Shown here one piece after another: positions 42,531-53,206 of a stretch of DNA of 64,000 bases. The notes below the pieces were generated by a model. The model was given only the letters and a program-made list of their open reading frames with translations, searched no databases and was not told where the DNA came from. Source of the DNA: Candidatus Saccharimonadota bacterium. GTDB taxonomy: Bacteria; Patescibacteriota; Saccharimonadia; Saccharimonadales; Saccharimonadaceae. Location: assembly GCA_017545505.1 (NCBI GenBank), contig JAFWNB010000004.1:118420-182419 (forward strand). The letters run 5' to 3'. The translations under genes and the position numbers were made by a program. Every line of letters starts with the position of its first letter. Position 1 is the first letter of the stretch.

Positions 42531-43028
42531 CTATTTTTTTGCCTTAGACAGAAGATCTGATACATAGATAGATTTTAGCGCTTTATATTTTTTACGATCA
42601 AAACCAGCTTTTACTGCAAATTCGTGTTTCTTTTTTAAATATTCATTAGCTTTTGTTGGGTTGTTTATAAGATACTCTCGTAATAATATAAAATCTTTAA
42701 ATGATTCTTCATTAACTGGACAAATATGAATATGATAATCTCCTTCTCCAGTTTCACCCTGTTTACTTGTTAAGAACACTCTGTCATTATGGCTGTCGTT
42801 CCCCTCATAATAACCATTATTTATTAAAATCATACTTATTTTTTTCATATCTTTTCTCTCTGGAACGCCGATGAGAATATCGATAATGTTTTTTCCGCCA
42901 ATCCCAACAGCACTGCTACCAACGTGTTCAATTCTCACAGGTTGAGGCAAGAGGGTTAATAAACGATTCTTTTCTCTTAGAAAACGTTCAACAAGATTTG
43001 ACGAATATCTTTTTATACTTACAGGCAT
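42531..43028 (-). CDS. GrpB-family (UPF0157) nucleotidyltransferase-like protein
   Basis: A 165-residue protein. RIEHVGSSAVGIGGKNIIDILIG is the signature of the GrpB/UPF0157 family, which has a nucleotidyltransferase fold; FIHICPVNEESFKDFILLREYL-type segments also fit. Biochemical activity is not established for most members. The ATG lies six bases after TGGTATAAT, so it is probably leaderless. It is the first host gene right of the mobile element. Confidence 0.85.
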   Translation of the reverse strand: MPVSIKRYSSNLVERFLREKNRLLTLLPQPVRIEHVGSSAVGIGGKNIIDILIGVPERKDMKKISMILINNGYYEGNDSHNDRVFLTSKQGETGEGDYHIHICPVNEESFKDFILLREYLINNPTKANEYLKKKHEFAVKAGFDRKKYKALKSIYVSDLLSKAKK

Positions 43029-43034
43029 GGTTAA

Positions 43035-43043
43035 ATTATACCA
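43035..43043 (-). promoter_or_regulatory. Extended -10 promoter, leaderless, for the GrpB-like gene
   Basis: TGGTATAAT, six bases (ttaacc), ATG at 43028. Confidence 0.7.
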
Positions 43044-43115
43044 TACTTGCTATAACTATAAAATTATGATATAATATCGATAGATTGTTCGTACATTAAG
43101 AAGGAGGTTAGAATA

Positions 43116-43205
43116 TTGGTCGTCAAAATAGCACAGATTGATGAACAAGGTAATGTATATTTTGATACTGAAGATTTCAAAACGAAATCTGCAGCAGGGC
43201 TGTAG
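43116..43205 (+). CDS. Small ORF of 29 codons with strong expression signals
   Basis: TTG at 43116 is preceded by AAGGAGG at good distance, and TGATATAAT lies at 43067-43075. It codes for a 29-residue acidic peptide (start VVKIAQIDEQG, end KTKSAAGL). An ATA just before the TTG is also in frame. It stands alone between divergent neighbours. I do not recognise it. Confidence 0.5.
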   Translation: MVVKIAQIDEQGNVYFDTEDFKTKSAAGL

Positions 43206-43225
43206 ATTATCAAAGACTCTAGAAG

Positions 43226-46182
<2,957 letters not shown>

Positions 46183-46202
<20 letters not shown>

Positions 46203-47061
46203 GTTCAAGTCTCTCGATACGTTTTTCAATTGGAGGATGGGAACTTAGAAGATTGCTAAAAAAACCTTTACGCAGGGGATTATTAATATACATGGCTTCT
46301 GTAGCGATATTTTGGCTTTTCATTGGCTGCGAATGAGATTGTAGTTTCTTTAGTGCATTAATCATGCCTTCTGGATATCTTGTAATATTAACGGCAGAAG
46401 CATCGGCGAGATATTCGCGTTGACGAGACACAGCCATTTGTGCAATGCTTGCGACAAAAGGAGAAAGAATCGCGGCGATTATAATAAGTGCATATCCTAC
46501 CGGGCTACCTTCGTTGTCGCGACGGCGGCTTCCGTAAAACATCATACGAAAAGCTAAATCAGATATTAGACCAATAACACAAACGAGACCAAATACTATC
46601 ATAGAAACACGAATGTCATAGTTTTTTACATGCGACATTTCGTGCGCCATCACGGCCGTAAGTTCTTTGTCGTCCATGATATCGATCAAACCGGTAGTAG
46701 CCGCAACTAAAGCGTGTTTGGGATCGCGGCCAGTAGCAAAAGCGTTTGGTGCCTGATCTTCAATAATATAGACTTTTGGCATAGGCAGACCAGTTGTAAT
46801 GCTAAGATTTTCTACGGCATTATACAAACGCGGATTGTCTTTTTTGGTGATTTCTTTGGCGCCAGTCATAGCAACAGCGAGCGAGCTAGACGCATAATAT
46901 TGGATTAGCGCATATATAATTGCGATAACTATAGTCCAGACTGCTATCCATGGATCGTTATAAGCCCACGCAAATAATCCTGCAATTATGCCGATTAAAA
47001 TTACGAAACCTACAATAATATATACGGTTCTACGTTTATTTTCTGCAATCTGTTTATACAT
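46183..47061 (-). CDS. htpX: Membrane zinc metalloprotease HtpX
   Basis: A 292-residue M48-family protease that degrades misfolded membrane proteins. The zinc site is VMAHEMSHVKNYD, with the third ligand region REYLADASAV. Four hydrophobic segments are visible: two at the N-terminus and two around residues 155-215. Length is normal. It is coupled to lemA upstream; lemA-htpX pairs are common in bacteria. It adds to FtsH and Clp in protein quality control. Confidence 0.95.
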
Positions 47062-47063
47062 TT

Positions 47064-47642
47064 TTAAAATTTAACTTCAGGAGCTTTTTCGATTTTGGCT
47101 TTTTCGGATTCGTCAACATCGAAATAGTCACGTTTCTTAAAATGACCAACAAAATTATTAACGATATTTACTGGGAAAGTTTTGATACGGGTGTTCAAAT
47201 CTTTTGCGCCAGCATTGTAAAATCTACGAGATGCTTGAATTTTGTCTTCAACGTCTTGGAGTTGAGTTTGTAATTGTTGGAAATTTTCGTTAGCTTTGAG
47301 CTCTGGATAAGCTTCGGCAATAGCAAAGATGCGGCCAAGAGCGGTTTGCATTTCTTTTTCGGCCTCAGCGGCTTGCTTAACGGTTTTGGCCCCCATAGCA
47401 GCGGTACGAGCTTCGGTGACCATTTGGAAAGTTTCTTTTTCGTGTTTGGCGTAACCTTTAACGGTTTCTAATACATTCGGAATTAGGTCGGCGCGATATT
47501 TAAGTTGAACTGTGATGTCCGACCAAGCCTCATTAACGCGCTCATCTAGCTTGACTAAACCATTGTAGATGCCGCCAATAAACATAGCGATAAGTACAAT
47601 GATTGCTACAATTACAATTATTACGATTAACCATGTAGGCAT
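47064..47642 (-). CDS. lemA: LemA-family protein
   Basis: A 192-residue protein with one N-terminal membrane span (WLIVIIVIVAIIVLIAMFIGG) followed by a helical domain. YNGLVKLDERVNEAWSDITVQLKYRADLIPNVLETV is the family core, here recognised by NEAWSDI and RADLIPN; RRFYNAGAKDLNTRI is also typical. Function is not settled; the frequent link with htpX suggests a membrane quality-control role. A TGCTATAAT box (47667-47675) and AAGGAGA lead into ATG 47642. Confidence 0.93.
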   Translation of the reverse strand: MPTWLIVIIVIVAIIVLIAMFIGGIYNGLVKLDERVNEAWSDITVQLKYRADLIPNVLETVKGYAKHEKETFQMVTEARTAAMGAKTVKQAAEAEKEMQTALGRIFAIAEAYPELKANENFQQLQTQLQDVEDKIQASRRFYNAGAKDLNTRIKTFPVNIVNNFVGHFKKRDYFDVDESEKAKIEKAPEVKF

Positions 47643-47688
47643 TTTGTTCTCCTTATTTATATAAACATTATAGCATAATAATAAAAAA

Positions 47689-47712
47689 CAAAAAAGCTCC
47701 TGCTGGAGCCTT
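47689..47712 (-). terminator. Terminator behind the tRNA-Gly unit
   Basis: On the minus strand AAGGCTCC, loop AGCA, GGAGC and a run of T. It closes the tRNA-Gly transcript and its downstream copy. Confidence 0.8.
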
Positions 47713-47717
47713 AAATA

Positions 47718-47785
47718 TGGTGCGAGCGAAGAGACTCTAACTCTCGCAACGAAGTCCGAGAGTTAGCCAACAAAATAAGGCTAAC
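47718..47785 (-). repeat. Copy of the tRNA-Gly 3' end with upstream hairpins
   Basis: Bases 47718-47746 repeat exactly the last 29 bases of tRNA-Gly (47801-47829) at a spacing of 83. On the minus strand an antisense T-arm piece (CTAACTCTCG) and a loop containing ACTTCGT precede it, giving a 10-bp hairpin with CGAGAGTTAG. A second hairpin, GTTAGCC/GGCTAAC, lies further upstream. The design equals the one behind tRNA-Pro(CGG). Confidence 0.88.
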
Positions 47786-47800
47786 TAGAGCCTTGTGGTG

Positions 47801-47877
47801 TGGTGCGAGCGAAGAGACTCTAACTCTCGACCTCTTCCTTGGCAAGGAAGCGCTCTAAACAACTGAGCTACGCTCGC
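47801..47877 (-). tRNA. tRNA-Gly (anticodon GCC) with altered elbow
   Basis: Acceptor GCGAGCG/CGCTCGC, anticodon loop TTGCCAA, discriminator A, encoded CCA. The D-loop reads AGTTGTTTA instead of AGTTGGTTA (G19 to U) and the T-loop TTAGAGT instead of TTCGAGT (C56 to A). The universal G19-C56 pair thus appears as U19-A56. TGATATAAT stands upstream. All other tRNAs in the window have G19 and C56. Confidence 0.92.
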
Positions 47878-47958
47878 GCGTGTTTATATTATATCACAAC
47901 TGTTGCAATTTGTGCAAAAATCATATATATTATATATAAGCATTTTAAAGAAACAAAC

Positions 47959-48930
47959 ATGGAAATTGCATTACAAATAATTGTTCTGGTGATCGGATTT
48001 ATTTTCTTGATCAAAGGGGCAGATTGGCTAGTTTCTGGCGCTTCTAGCGTGGCGTCTAATTTTAAGGTTTCTAAACTGTTGATTGGTCTCACTATCGTGG
48101 CTTTTGGTACTGGCGCACCAGAACTTGCAGTTTCTTTTTCCTCCCTTTTCAACGGTAACACCGATATATTATTAGGGAACGTTATTGGTAGTAATATTAT
48201 TAATATTTTGCTTTTAATTGGTATCGCGGCGGTCATCCGACCGTTTAAGGTTCAAAAAGATACTGTCTCAAAAGAATTGCCACTACTACTTTTGATATCT
48301 ACAGCTTTAATTGTTTTGGTGCTCGACACAACTTTGTCTGGTGCACTTGAAAATATTTTTTCACGAAGTGACGCAATTATTTGTCTATTGCTATTCTGTA
48401 TTTTTCTGTATTATCTCTTCGCGATGGCTCGCAAAAACAAAAGTGAACTAAAAAAAGTCGAAAAACCCAAATATAAACTCGGAAAATCATTTTTACTAGT
48501 GATTATTGGTCTAGTTGGCGTAGTTGCCGGTAGCCAATTAGTCGTAAGTTCTGCCTCATTTATCGCTTCAGCTATCGGTATTTCCGAGAGAGTGATTGCT
48601 CTTAGCGTAGTAGCGCTCGGCACATCCCTACCAGAACTAGTTACAACTATTACAGCGGCGCGAAAGGGCGAAAGCGACCTTCTGGTCGGCAACATCGTAG
48701 GTAGTAATATATTTAATATTTGTATCGTTTTAGCACTGCCGATCGCGATTTCGGGCTCAATTTCACCAAGTAGCTTCGAGTTATTAGATCTCGTAATGTT
48801 GATGGTATCAGCCGCAATTATCTGCTTAATCGCGCGCCGCAATCATGACGTAAACCGCATAGAAGGAGTTTTGATGCTAGCTATATTTACTATTTATTAT
48901 GGTTATATTATTTACGGAGCATTAGCATGA
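47959..48930 (+). CDS. Calcium/sodium antiporter of the CaCA family (YrbG-like)
   Basis: A 323-residue membrane protein with about ten hydrophobic segments. The two inverted alpha repeats are clear: GTGAPELAVS with NVIGSNIINIL in the first half, and ALGTSLPELVTTI with NIVGSNIFNI in the second. These are the ion-binding sites of cation/Ca exchangers. A longer frame starts at 47839 inside the tRNA-Gly antisense; ATG 47959 opens the conserved MEIALQIIV start. The downstream gene overlaps it by four bases. Confidence 0.9.
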   Translation: MEIALQIIVLVIGFIFLIKGADWLVSGASSVASNFKVSKLLIGLTIVAFGTGAPELAVSFSSLFNGNTDILLGNVIGSNIINILLLIGIAAVIRPFKVQKDTVSKELPLLLLISTALIVLVLDTTLSGALENIFSRSDAIICLLLFCIFLYYLFAMARKNKSELKKVEKPKYKLGKSFLLVIIGLVGVVAGSQLVVSSASFIASAIGISERVIALSVVALGTSLPELVTTITAARKGESDLLVGNIVGSNIFNICIVLALPIAISGSISPSSFELLDLVMLMVSAAIICLIARRNHDVNRIEGVLMLAIFTIYYGYIIYGALA

Positions 48931-49853
48931 ACTGGTTAGTTTTGATGGCAATAAATGTTATTTCAGATTCTACCAGAATCTTTATTGATAACTATGTTTC
49001 AGATTATTATTTCAAAGGTAAAGAATCGGTTTCGCAAAAAATATTTTATGGCTTTACTACTCTTTTCATAGCGTTTCTTATAGCAGTGATTTTTGGAGCA
49101 AATTATAGCACGGTCGCCATTTCAACCATTATTCTTTTAATAATCGCTGGTTTTATTAGTGGAATTTCCGGTATACCTTATTATCGCGCGTTAGAGCTTG
49201 AAGATTCTACTAGTATTGGTATTTTCTTGCAATTTGCTCCAGTTTTATATTTAATTTTAGGTTGGTTCTTACTGAACGAAAAGTTTTCACCCTTGCAATT
49301 GGTAGCATTCGCACTAATTATAATAGCGCCATTAATAATTATTTTTTCTGCGCGTAAGAGAAGTCGTCACCTCAAAGTAAAAGCGGTTTTTTACGCTTTA
49401 CTATATGTGATTGCTTATGTAGCGAGTGCATTATTATTTGTGTTAGAAGGCTCAAAAGGGTTAGATATTTTGAGCGCACTCGTATTGGTATTAATTGGAA
49501 AGGGTATCGGCAATCTTGTGGCAGGGTGCTTAAAACATAAATGGCGCAAGAGATTCTTTTATGTTGTGGAGACCACAAAATTTAAAGTTTTTCGGCCGAT
49601 GGTTCTAAACGCGGTAATTGGCGTGGTAGCGGATTTTTGTTATCGCTACGCATTAGTGATTGCCCCATCTGTAGCTCTCGCCTCGGCTGTTTCTGACACT
49701 GCTGAACCGATATTTATATTCTTTATGGGGATTGTGTTAACTTTGATTTCGCCTAAAGTGGGGCGGGAGAAACTCAATAAAAAAGCTGTATTGGCACATA
49801 TGTTCGCTACTATCTTAGTAGTTGTTGGCGTAGTTTTAATGCAAATCGTCTAA
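48927..49853 (+). CDS. Drug/metabolite-transporter (EamA-like) membrane protein
   Basis: A 308-residue protein with about ten hydrophobic segments in two similar halves, the DMT/EamA layout. GFISGISGIPYYRALELEDSTSIG and FAPVLYLILGWFLLNEKF (first half) and APSVALASAVSDTAEPIFIFFMGIVL (second half) are typical family positions. The substrate is unknown. ATGA overlap with the antiporter gene shows translational coupling. tRNA-Cys follows. Confidence 0.85.
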   Translation: MNWLVLMAINVISDSTRIFIDNYVSDYYFKGKESVSQKIFYGFTTLFIAFLIAVIFGANYSTVAISTIILLIIAGFISGISGIPYYRALELEDSTSIGIFLQFAPVLYLILGWFLLNEKFSPLQLVAFALIIIAPLIIIFSARKRSRHLKVKAVFYALLYVIAYVASALLFVLEGSKGLDILSALVLVLIGKGIGNLVAGCLKHKWRKRFFYVVETTKFKVFRPMVLNAVIGVVADFCYRYALVIAPSVALASAVSDTAEPIFIFFMGIVLTLISPKVGREKLNKKAVLAHMFATILVVVGVVLMQIV

Positions 49854-49876
49854 TTTATGATAGAATAATTACAGGT

Positions 49877-49950
49877 GGTGCTTTGGCGGAGTGGTTACGC
49901 AGCGGTCTGCAAAACCGCGTACACCGGTTCAATTCCGGTAGGCACCTCCA
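49877..49950 (+). tRNA. tRNA-Cys (anticodon GCA)
   Basis: Acceptor GGTGCTT/AGGCACC, anticodon loop CTGCAAA, T-loop TTCAATT, discriminator T as usual for tRNA-Cys, encoded CCA. TGATAGAAT upstream is its probable promoter. Confidence 0.95.
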
Positions 49951-49963
49951 TTTTTTATGCAAA

Positions 49964-49987
49964 AATCCTCGGTAATTACCGAGGATT
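49964..49987 (-). terminator. Terminator of the archaemetzincin-like gene
   Basis: Perfect palindrome AATCCTCGGTAA/TTACCGAGGATT followed on the minus strand by TTTTG. It includes the stop codon. Confidence 0.85.
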
Positions 49988-50623
49988 CTGATACCAGCCT
50001 TTGCGGCGATTCGCCGTTATAGCTTCGTTGATGCAGTCTGGGCAGAAAAATCTGCCTTTGTCGATGGCATCTTTTACGTGATTAACGAATTCGTTTACGC
50101 CATAGCTCTGGCGCATGATGCATCCGGGATTCGTACAATGATAACCATAAGAGTATCTTATGGTTTTTCTCTTGTTCTTCGGATCCGGACACGCCATACC
50201 ATGTGTATGGCCGAGCTCGTGCATCACGATGGATACAATCGCCCAGTGCCTCCAAAATGGGTCAAGCCTCCTAAACTGACCTATACTGATTGTGGAACAC
50301 GGAGCTGACGTGTAACCAAAAACATAGTTACCGTCGCCGGCGAGATTCCGCGGTGTGACCAAAACGACAATCTCGTTTTTGAATTCCTTCATCAACTCTT
50401 TGTTGATGTTGGTAGATTCAACGAGACGACCAACTCTACTAGCATTCGCCAGAATGTTGTTAGCGGAGTTCACTTTGCCGTTTTTGACAAAACGGGAGGA
50501 ACCGTAAACCTTGATCGACTCCTTCGGAATCGACAGAGCATTGACAAATTGCCTAACTCCAGACAGAATTGCCTTCTGCTCCGCTTCGGTAACCATCGTT
50601 GTCCATAACACGTTTATTTTCAT
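49976..50623 (-). CDS. Archaemetzincin-like zinc metalloprotease
   Basis: A 215-residue protein. VMHELGHTHGM is a metzincin-type zinc site (HExxHxxG), and HCTNPGCIM with a downstream FFCPDC gives the cysteine pattern of archaemetzincins (HC-x4-C-x-M, then CxxC). In standard archaemetzincins the HC follows the HExxH motif at once; here about 19 residues (ACPDPKNKRKTIRYSYG) are inserted. No signal peptide is seen. It has a consensus promoter, an 80-base leader and an AAGGGGGTG ribosome binding site. Function of the family is unknown. Confidence 0.8.
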   Translation of the reverse strand: MKINVLWTTMVTEAEQKAILSGVRQFVNALSIPKESIKVYGSSRFVKNGKVNSANNILANASRVGRLVESTNINKELMKEFKNEIVVLVTPRNLAGDGNYVFGYTSAPCSTISIGQFRRLDPFWRHWAIVSIVMHELGHTHGMACPDPKNKRKTIRYSYGYHCTNPGCIMRQSYGVNEFVNHVKDAIDKGRFFCPDCINEAITANRRKGWYQNPR

Positions 50624-50684
50624 CTTTTAACACCCCCTTTTAAGATGAATTTTTAAGATACTAGGCTTTGTAAGCCATCTTTGT

Positions 50685-50713
50685 ATTATAGCATATATTG
50701 TAATTTTTGTCAA
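50685..50713 (-). promoter_or_regulatory. Consensus promoter of the archaemetzincin-like gene
   Basis: TTGACA, 17 bases, TATAAT, with TGC before the -10 box. One of the strongest-looking promoters of the window. Confidence 0.9.
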
Positions 50714-50748
50714 TATATTTTAGAGATTCTATGGCGATTTTTAATTAT

Positions 50749-50757
50749 TGTTATAAT
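50749..50757 (+). promoter_or_regulatory. Extended -10 promoter, leaderless, for the Y-family polymerase
   Basis: TGTTATAAT, six bases (aaacat), ATG at 50764. The box lies inside an upstream frame extension. Confidence 0.72.
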
Positions 50758-50763
50758 AAACAT

Positions 50764-52122
50764 ATGACGAAATCTTATATCGCGATAGACCTTAAATCAT
50801 TCTACGCATCGGTGGAATGCGTCGAAAGAGGCTTGGATCCATTAAAAGCTAAACTAGTAGTAGCAGATGAATCACGCACCGATAAGACTATCTGTCTGGC
50901 AGTTTCGCCTACGTTAAAAGAGCTTGGAATCCCTGGTCGCGCTAGACTTTACGAAGTCAAACAAAAAGCACGAGATTTCATTATTGCTAAACCACGTATG
51001 GCATACTACATTAGCTACAGCACGCGAATTCTTGATATTTATTTACATTACTTTGCCGAAGAGGATATCCATGTTTATTCGATTGATGAAGTGTTTATTG
51101 ATGCTACCCCATACCTCAAAACTTACAAAATGTCGGCAGTAGATTTGGCTCAAAAAATCATGAAAGAGATTTATGAAAAAACCGGCATTACTGCTACGGC
51201 CGGCGTAGGAACAAATTTATATTTAGCTAAGGTCGCTATGGATATTTTAGCTAAAAAAGCGAAGCCAAATAAAGTTGGGGCCAGAATCGCAGAGCTAGAC
51301 GAAAAATCTTATCGCGAGAAATTATGGACACATACGCCAATAACAGATTTCTGGCGAGTCGGCAGGGGTTACGCCAAAAGGCTCGCCGAAGTTGGTGTTT
51401 ATACGATGGGCGATGTGGCTCTGTGTTCAGAGAGGGATGAAAATTTTTTATATAAGTTATTTGGTGTTAATGCCGAGCTATTGATTGACCATGCTTGGGG
51501 ATTTGAGCCCTGCGAAATACGTGATATTAAAGCTTGCCGGCCAAAAAATCATTCTTTTTCTTCCGGCCAAGTCCTAAAAGAACCATATAATTTCAAGAAG
51601 GCCCTAGTGGTAGCACAAGAAATGGCGGAAGAGGTTGGACTAAATCTGCTAAAACGAGGACTAGTGGCAGATCAAATTATTTTAATGATAAATTATGATA
51701 AAACGAATGTTGATTATGGTTTTAGTGGTAAAACAAAATTAGATTTTTATGGTCGTGTTGTGCCAAAATTCGCGCGAGGAACTCATAATTTTAGAAAGTC
51801 AACAAATTCTACGAGCGAAATTGTTGATGGCGTGACTAATTTATTTAAAGAAATTGTCGATCCTTCCCTTTTAATTCGGCGAATTACAATTGATGTAAAT
51901 CATGTTAAATATGAAAAAGACTCCCTAAAGGAACCTAGGCAGCTCGGATTATTTGACGAAGCGACAGATAAAACTAAAATTAAAAAAGAGAAACAAGCCA
52001 ACAAAGCAATACTCGCCATCAAAAAACGTTACGGAAAAAATGCAATTTTAAAAGGAATTAATTTCGAAGAAGGTGCGACCGGACGGGAACGCAATGCCCA
52101 AATCGGAGGACATAAAGCATGA
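50764..52122 (+). CDS. Y-family DNA polymerase (DinB/UmuC type)
   Basis: A 452-residue translesion polymerase. YIAIDLKSFYASVECV at the N-terminus and YSIDEVFIDATPYL carry the catalytic acidic residues; GVGTNLYLAKVAMDI is the next family block, followed by the little-finger domain. The sequence is closer to the UvrX/YqjW type of Firmicutes than to DinB. The open frame extends to 50707, but ATG 50764 opens the conserved MTKSYIAID and follows the promoter at six bases. A small partner gene overlaps its stop. Confidence 0.93.
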   Translation: MTKSYIAIDLKSFYASVECVERGLDPLKAKLVVADESRTDKTICLAVSPTLKELGIPGRARLYEVKQKARDFIIAKPRMAYYISYSTRILDIYLHYFAEEDIHVYSIDEVFIDATPYLKTYKMSAVDLAQKIMKEIYEKTGITATAGVGTNLYLAKVAMDILAKKAKPNKVGARIAELDEKSYREKLWTHTPITDFWRVGRGYAKRLAEVGVYTMGDVALCSERDENFLYKLFGVNAELLIDHAWGFEPCEIRDIKACRPKNHSFSSGQVLKEPYNFKKALVVAQEMAEEVGLNLLKRGLVADQIILMINYDKTNVDYGFSGKTKLDFYGRVVPKFARGTHNFRKSTNSTSEIVDGVTNLFKEIVDPSLLIRRITIDVNHVKYEKDSLKEPRQLGLFDEATDKTKIKKEKQANKAILAIKKRYGKNAILKGINFEEGATGRERNAQIGGHKA

Positions 52123-52343
52123 AATATGAAGAAATAATCAACCATCCTCATTACGAGCCAAAATTTCATCCGCGCATGTCTAGTGAGGCACGAGCAGCAC
52201 AGTTTGCGCCATTCGCCGCGCTTTCTGGTCACGCCGGTGCGGTAAAGAGGACTGCGAAGCTTAATAAGCTTAAGACTCATCGCATCATAGAACCAAATTT
52301 AGACAACGAAAAATATGATTTATTAGAAGAAACCCTAGAATAG
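52119..52343 (+). CDS. Small conserved partner of the Y-family polymerase
   Basis: A 74-residue protein with HPRMSSEARAAQFAPFAAL, a block that in Firmicutes is typical of small proteins encoded next to UvrX/UmuC-like polymerases. Its start overlaps the polymerase stop (ATGA), so it is co-translated. A role as polymerase accessory factor is inferred from this constant neighbourhood only. Confidence 0.78.
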   Translation: MKYEEIINHPHYEPKFHPRMSSEARAAQFAPFAALSGHAGAVKRTAKLNKLKTHRIIEPNLDNEKYDLLEETLE

Positions 52344-52351
52344 GATGAATT

Positions 52352-52360
52352 TGGTATAAT
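52352..52360 (+). promoter_or_regulatory. Extended -10 promoter, leaderless, for the GT8-PlsC-GT8 operon
   Basis: TGGTATAAT, six bases (atactc), ATG at 52367. Confidence 0.7.
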
Positions 52361-52366
52361 ATACTC

Positions 52367-53206
52367 ATGAATATTTTATATTGTGGCGATGCGGGAATTT
52401 CGCGCGGGGTTTTAGTTTCTATCTTGTCGTTACTTATAAACGGGAAGAAACAAAGCCAAACTAACCCAGAGTATAATTTTTATATCGCTACCATTAAATA
52501 TAAGGACGTGCAGCCATTCAAGAAAGAGTCTGCCCTATTTTTGGATAAATTAGTAAAAAAAAATAACCCCAAAAACTCAGTTACTTTGATTGACGCTACA
52601 GATGTTTTTATAGCAAATTTACCTAAAAAAAATATGGGATCATATTTTACGCCCTGCTCGATGCTCCGCTTGTATGCTGATAAAATACCAGAGCTCGCCA
52701 AATTAGAACGCATATTGTATCTTGACTATGATGTTGTTTGTCGCAGCAGTATTCAAGACTTTTACAATACAGATTTAGATAATATCGAAGCGGCTGGCGT
52801 GCTAGATATTTATGGAAAAAACTTCTATCATTATCATGGGTTCTTTAAACAAGACTATATGAATTCCGGCGTGATGCTTTTTAATATGCCCGAATGTAAA
52901 AAAACAAAAATGTTTGAACGCGCTGTCCTTAAATGTACTGAGCGCTGGATGATGTTAGCCGACCAAGCGGCACTAAATAAAACAATCGAAAGGCGTAAAT
53001 TGATGCCAAGAAAATACAACGAACAAGCCGAGCGCCCCAAAAAAGATACCGTACTCCACCATTTTTCTAATAATTTTAAGTTTTGGCCGTTGTTTCATGT
53101 ACAAAAAGTTAAACCATTTGAAATTGAGAAGATTCACAAAGTCTTAAAGATAACTGAATATGATAATATATTAAATGAATACAATAAATTGAAAGATAAT
53201 TTGTAA
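52367..53206 (+). CDS. GT8-family glycosyltransferase
   Basis: A 279-residue enzyme with NILYCGDAGISRGVLVSILSLL at the N-terminus and the metal-binding DxD in LERILYLDYDVVCRSSI, the pattern of GT8 galactosyl- and glucosyltransferases. DYMNSGVMLFN and DQAALNKTI are further family blocks. It transfers a sugar from a nucleotide donor to a surface glycan or lipid; the acceptor is unknown. It starts an operon with an acyltransferase and a second GT8 enzyme, with genes touching or overlapping. Confidence 0.9.
   Translation: MNILYCGDAGISRGVLVSILSLLINGKKQSQTNPEYNFYIATIKYKDVQPFKKESALFLDKLVKKNNPKNSVTLIDATDVFIANLPKKNMGSYFTPCSMLRLYADKIPELAKLERILYLDYDVVCRSSIQDFYNTDLDNIEAAGVLDIYGKNFYHYHGFFKQDYMNSGVMLFNMPECKKTKMFERAVLKCTERWMMLADQAALNKTIERRKLMPRKYNEQAERPKKDTVLHHFSNNFKFWPLFHVQKVKPFEIEKIHKVLKITEYDNILNEYNKLKDNL

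Noticed and set aside
42350..42565. A 71-codon minus-strand frame across the right attachment site
   Set aside because: It crosses the 71-bp repeat in a frame other than the recombinase frame, and has no start signals or recognisable domain.
47839..47958. A 40-residue N-terminal extension of the Ca/Na antiporter
   Set aside because: It would be encoded by antisense tRNA-Gly, and the family start is at ATG 47959.
50707..50763. A 19-residue extension of the Y-family polymerase
   Set aside because: It contains the TATAAT of the promoter; the conserved start is ATG 50764.
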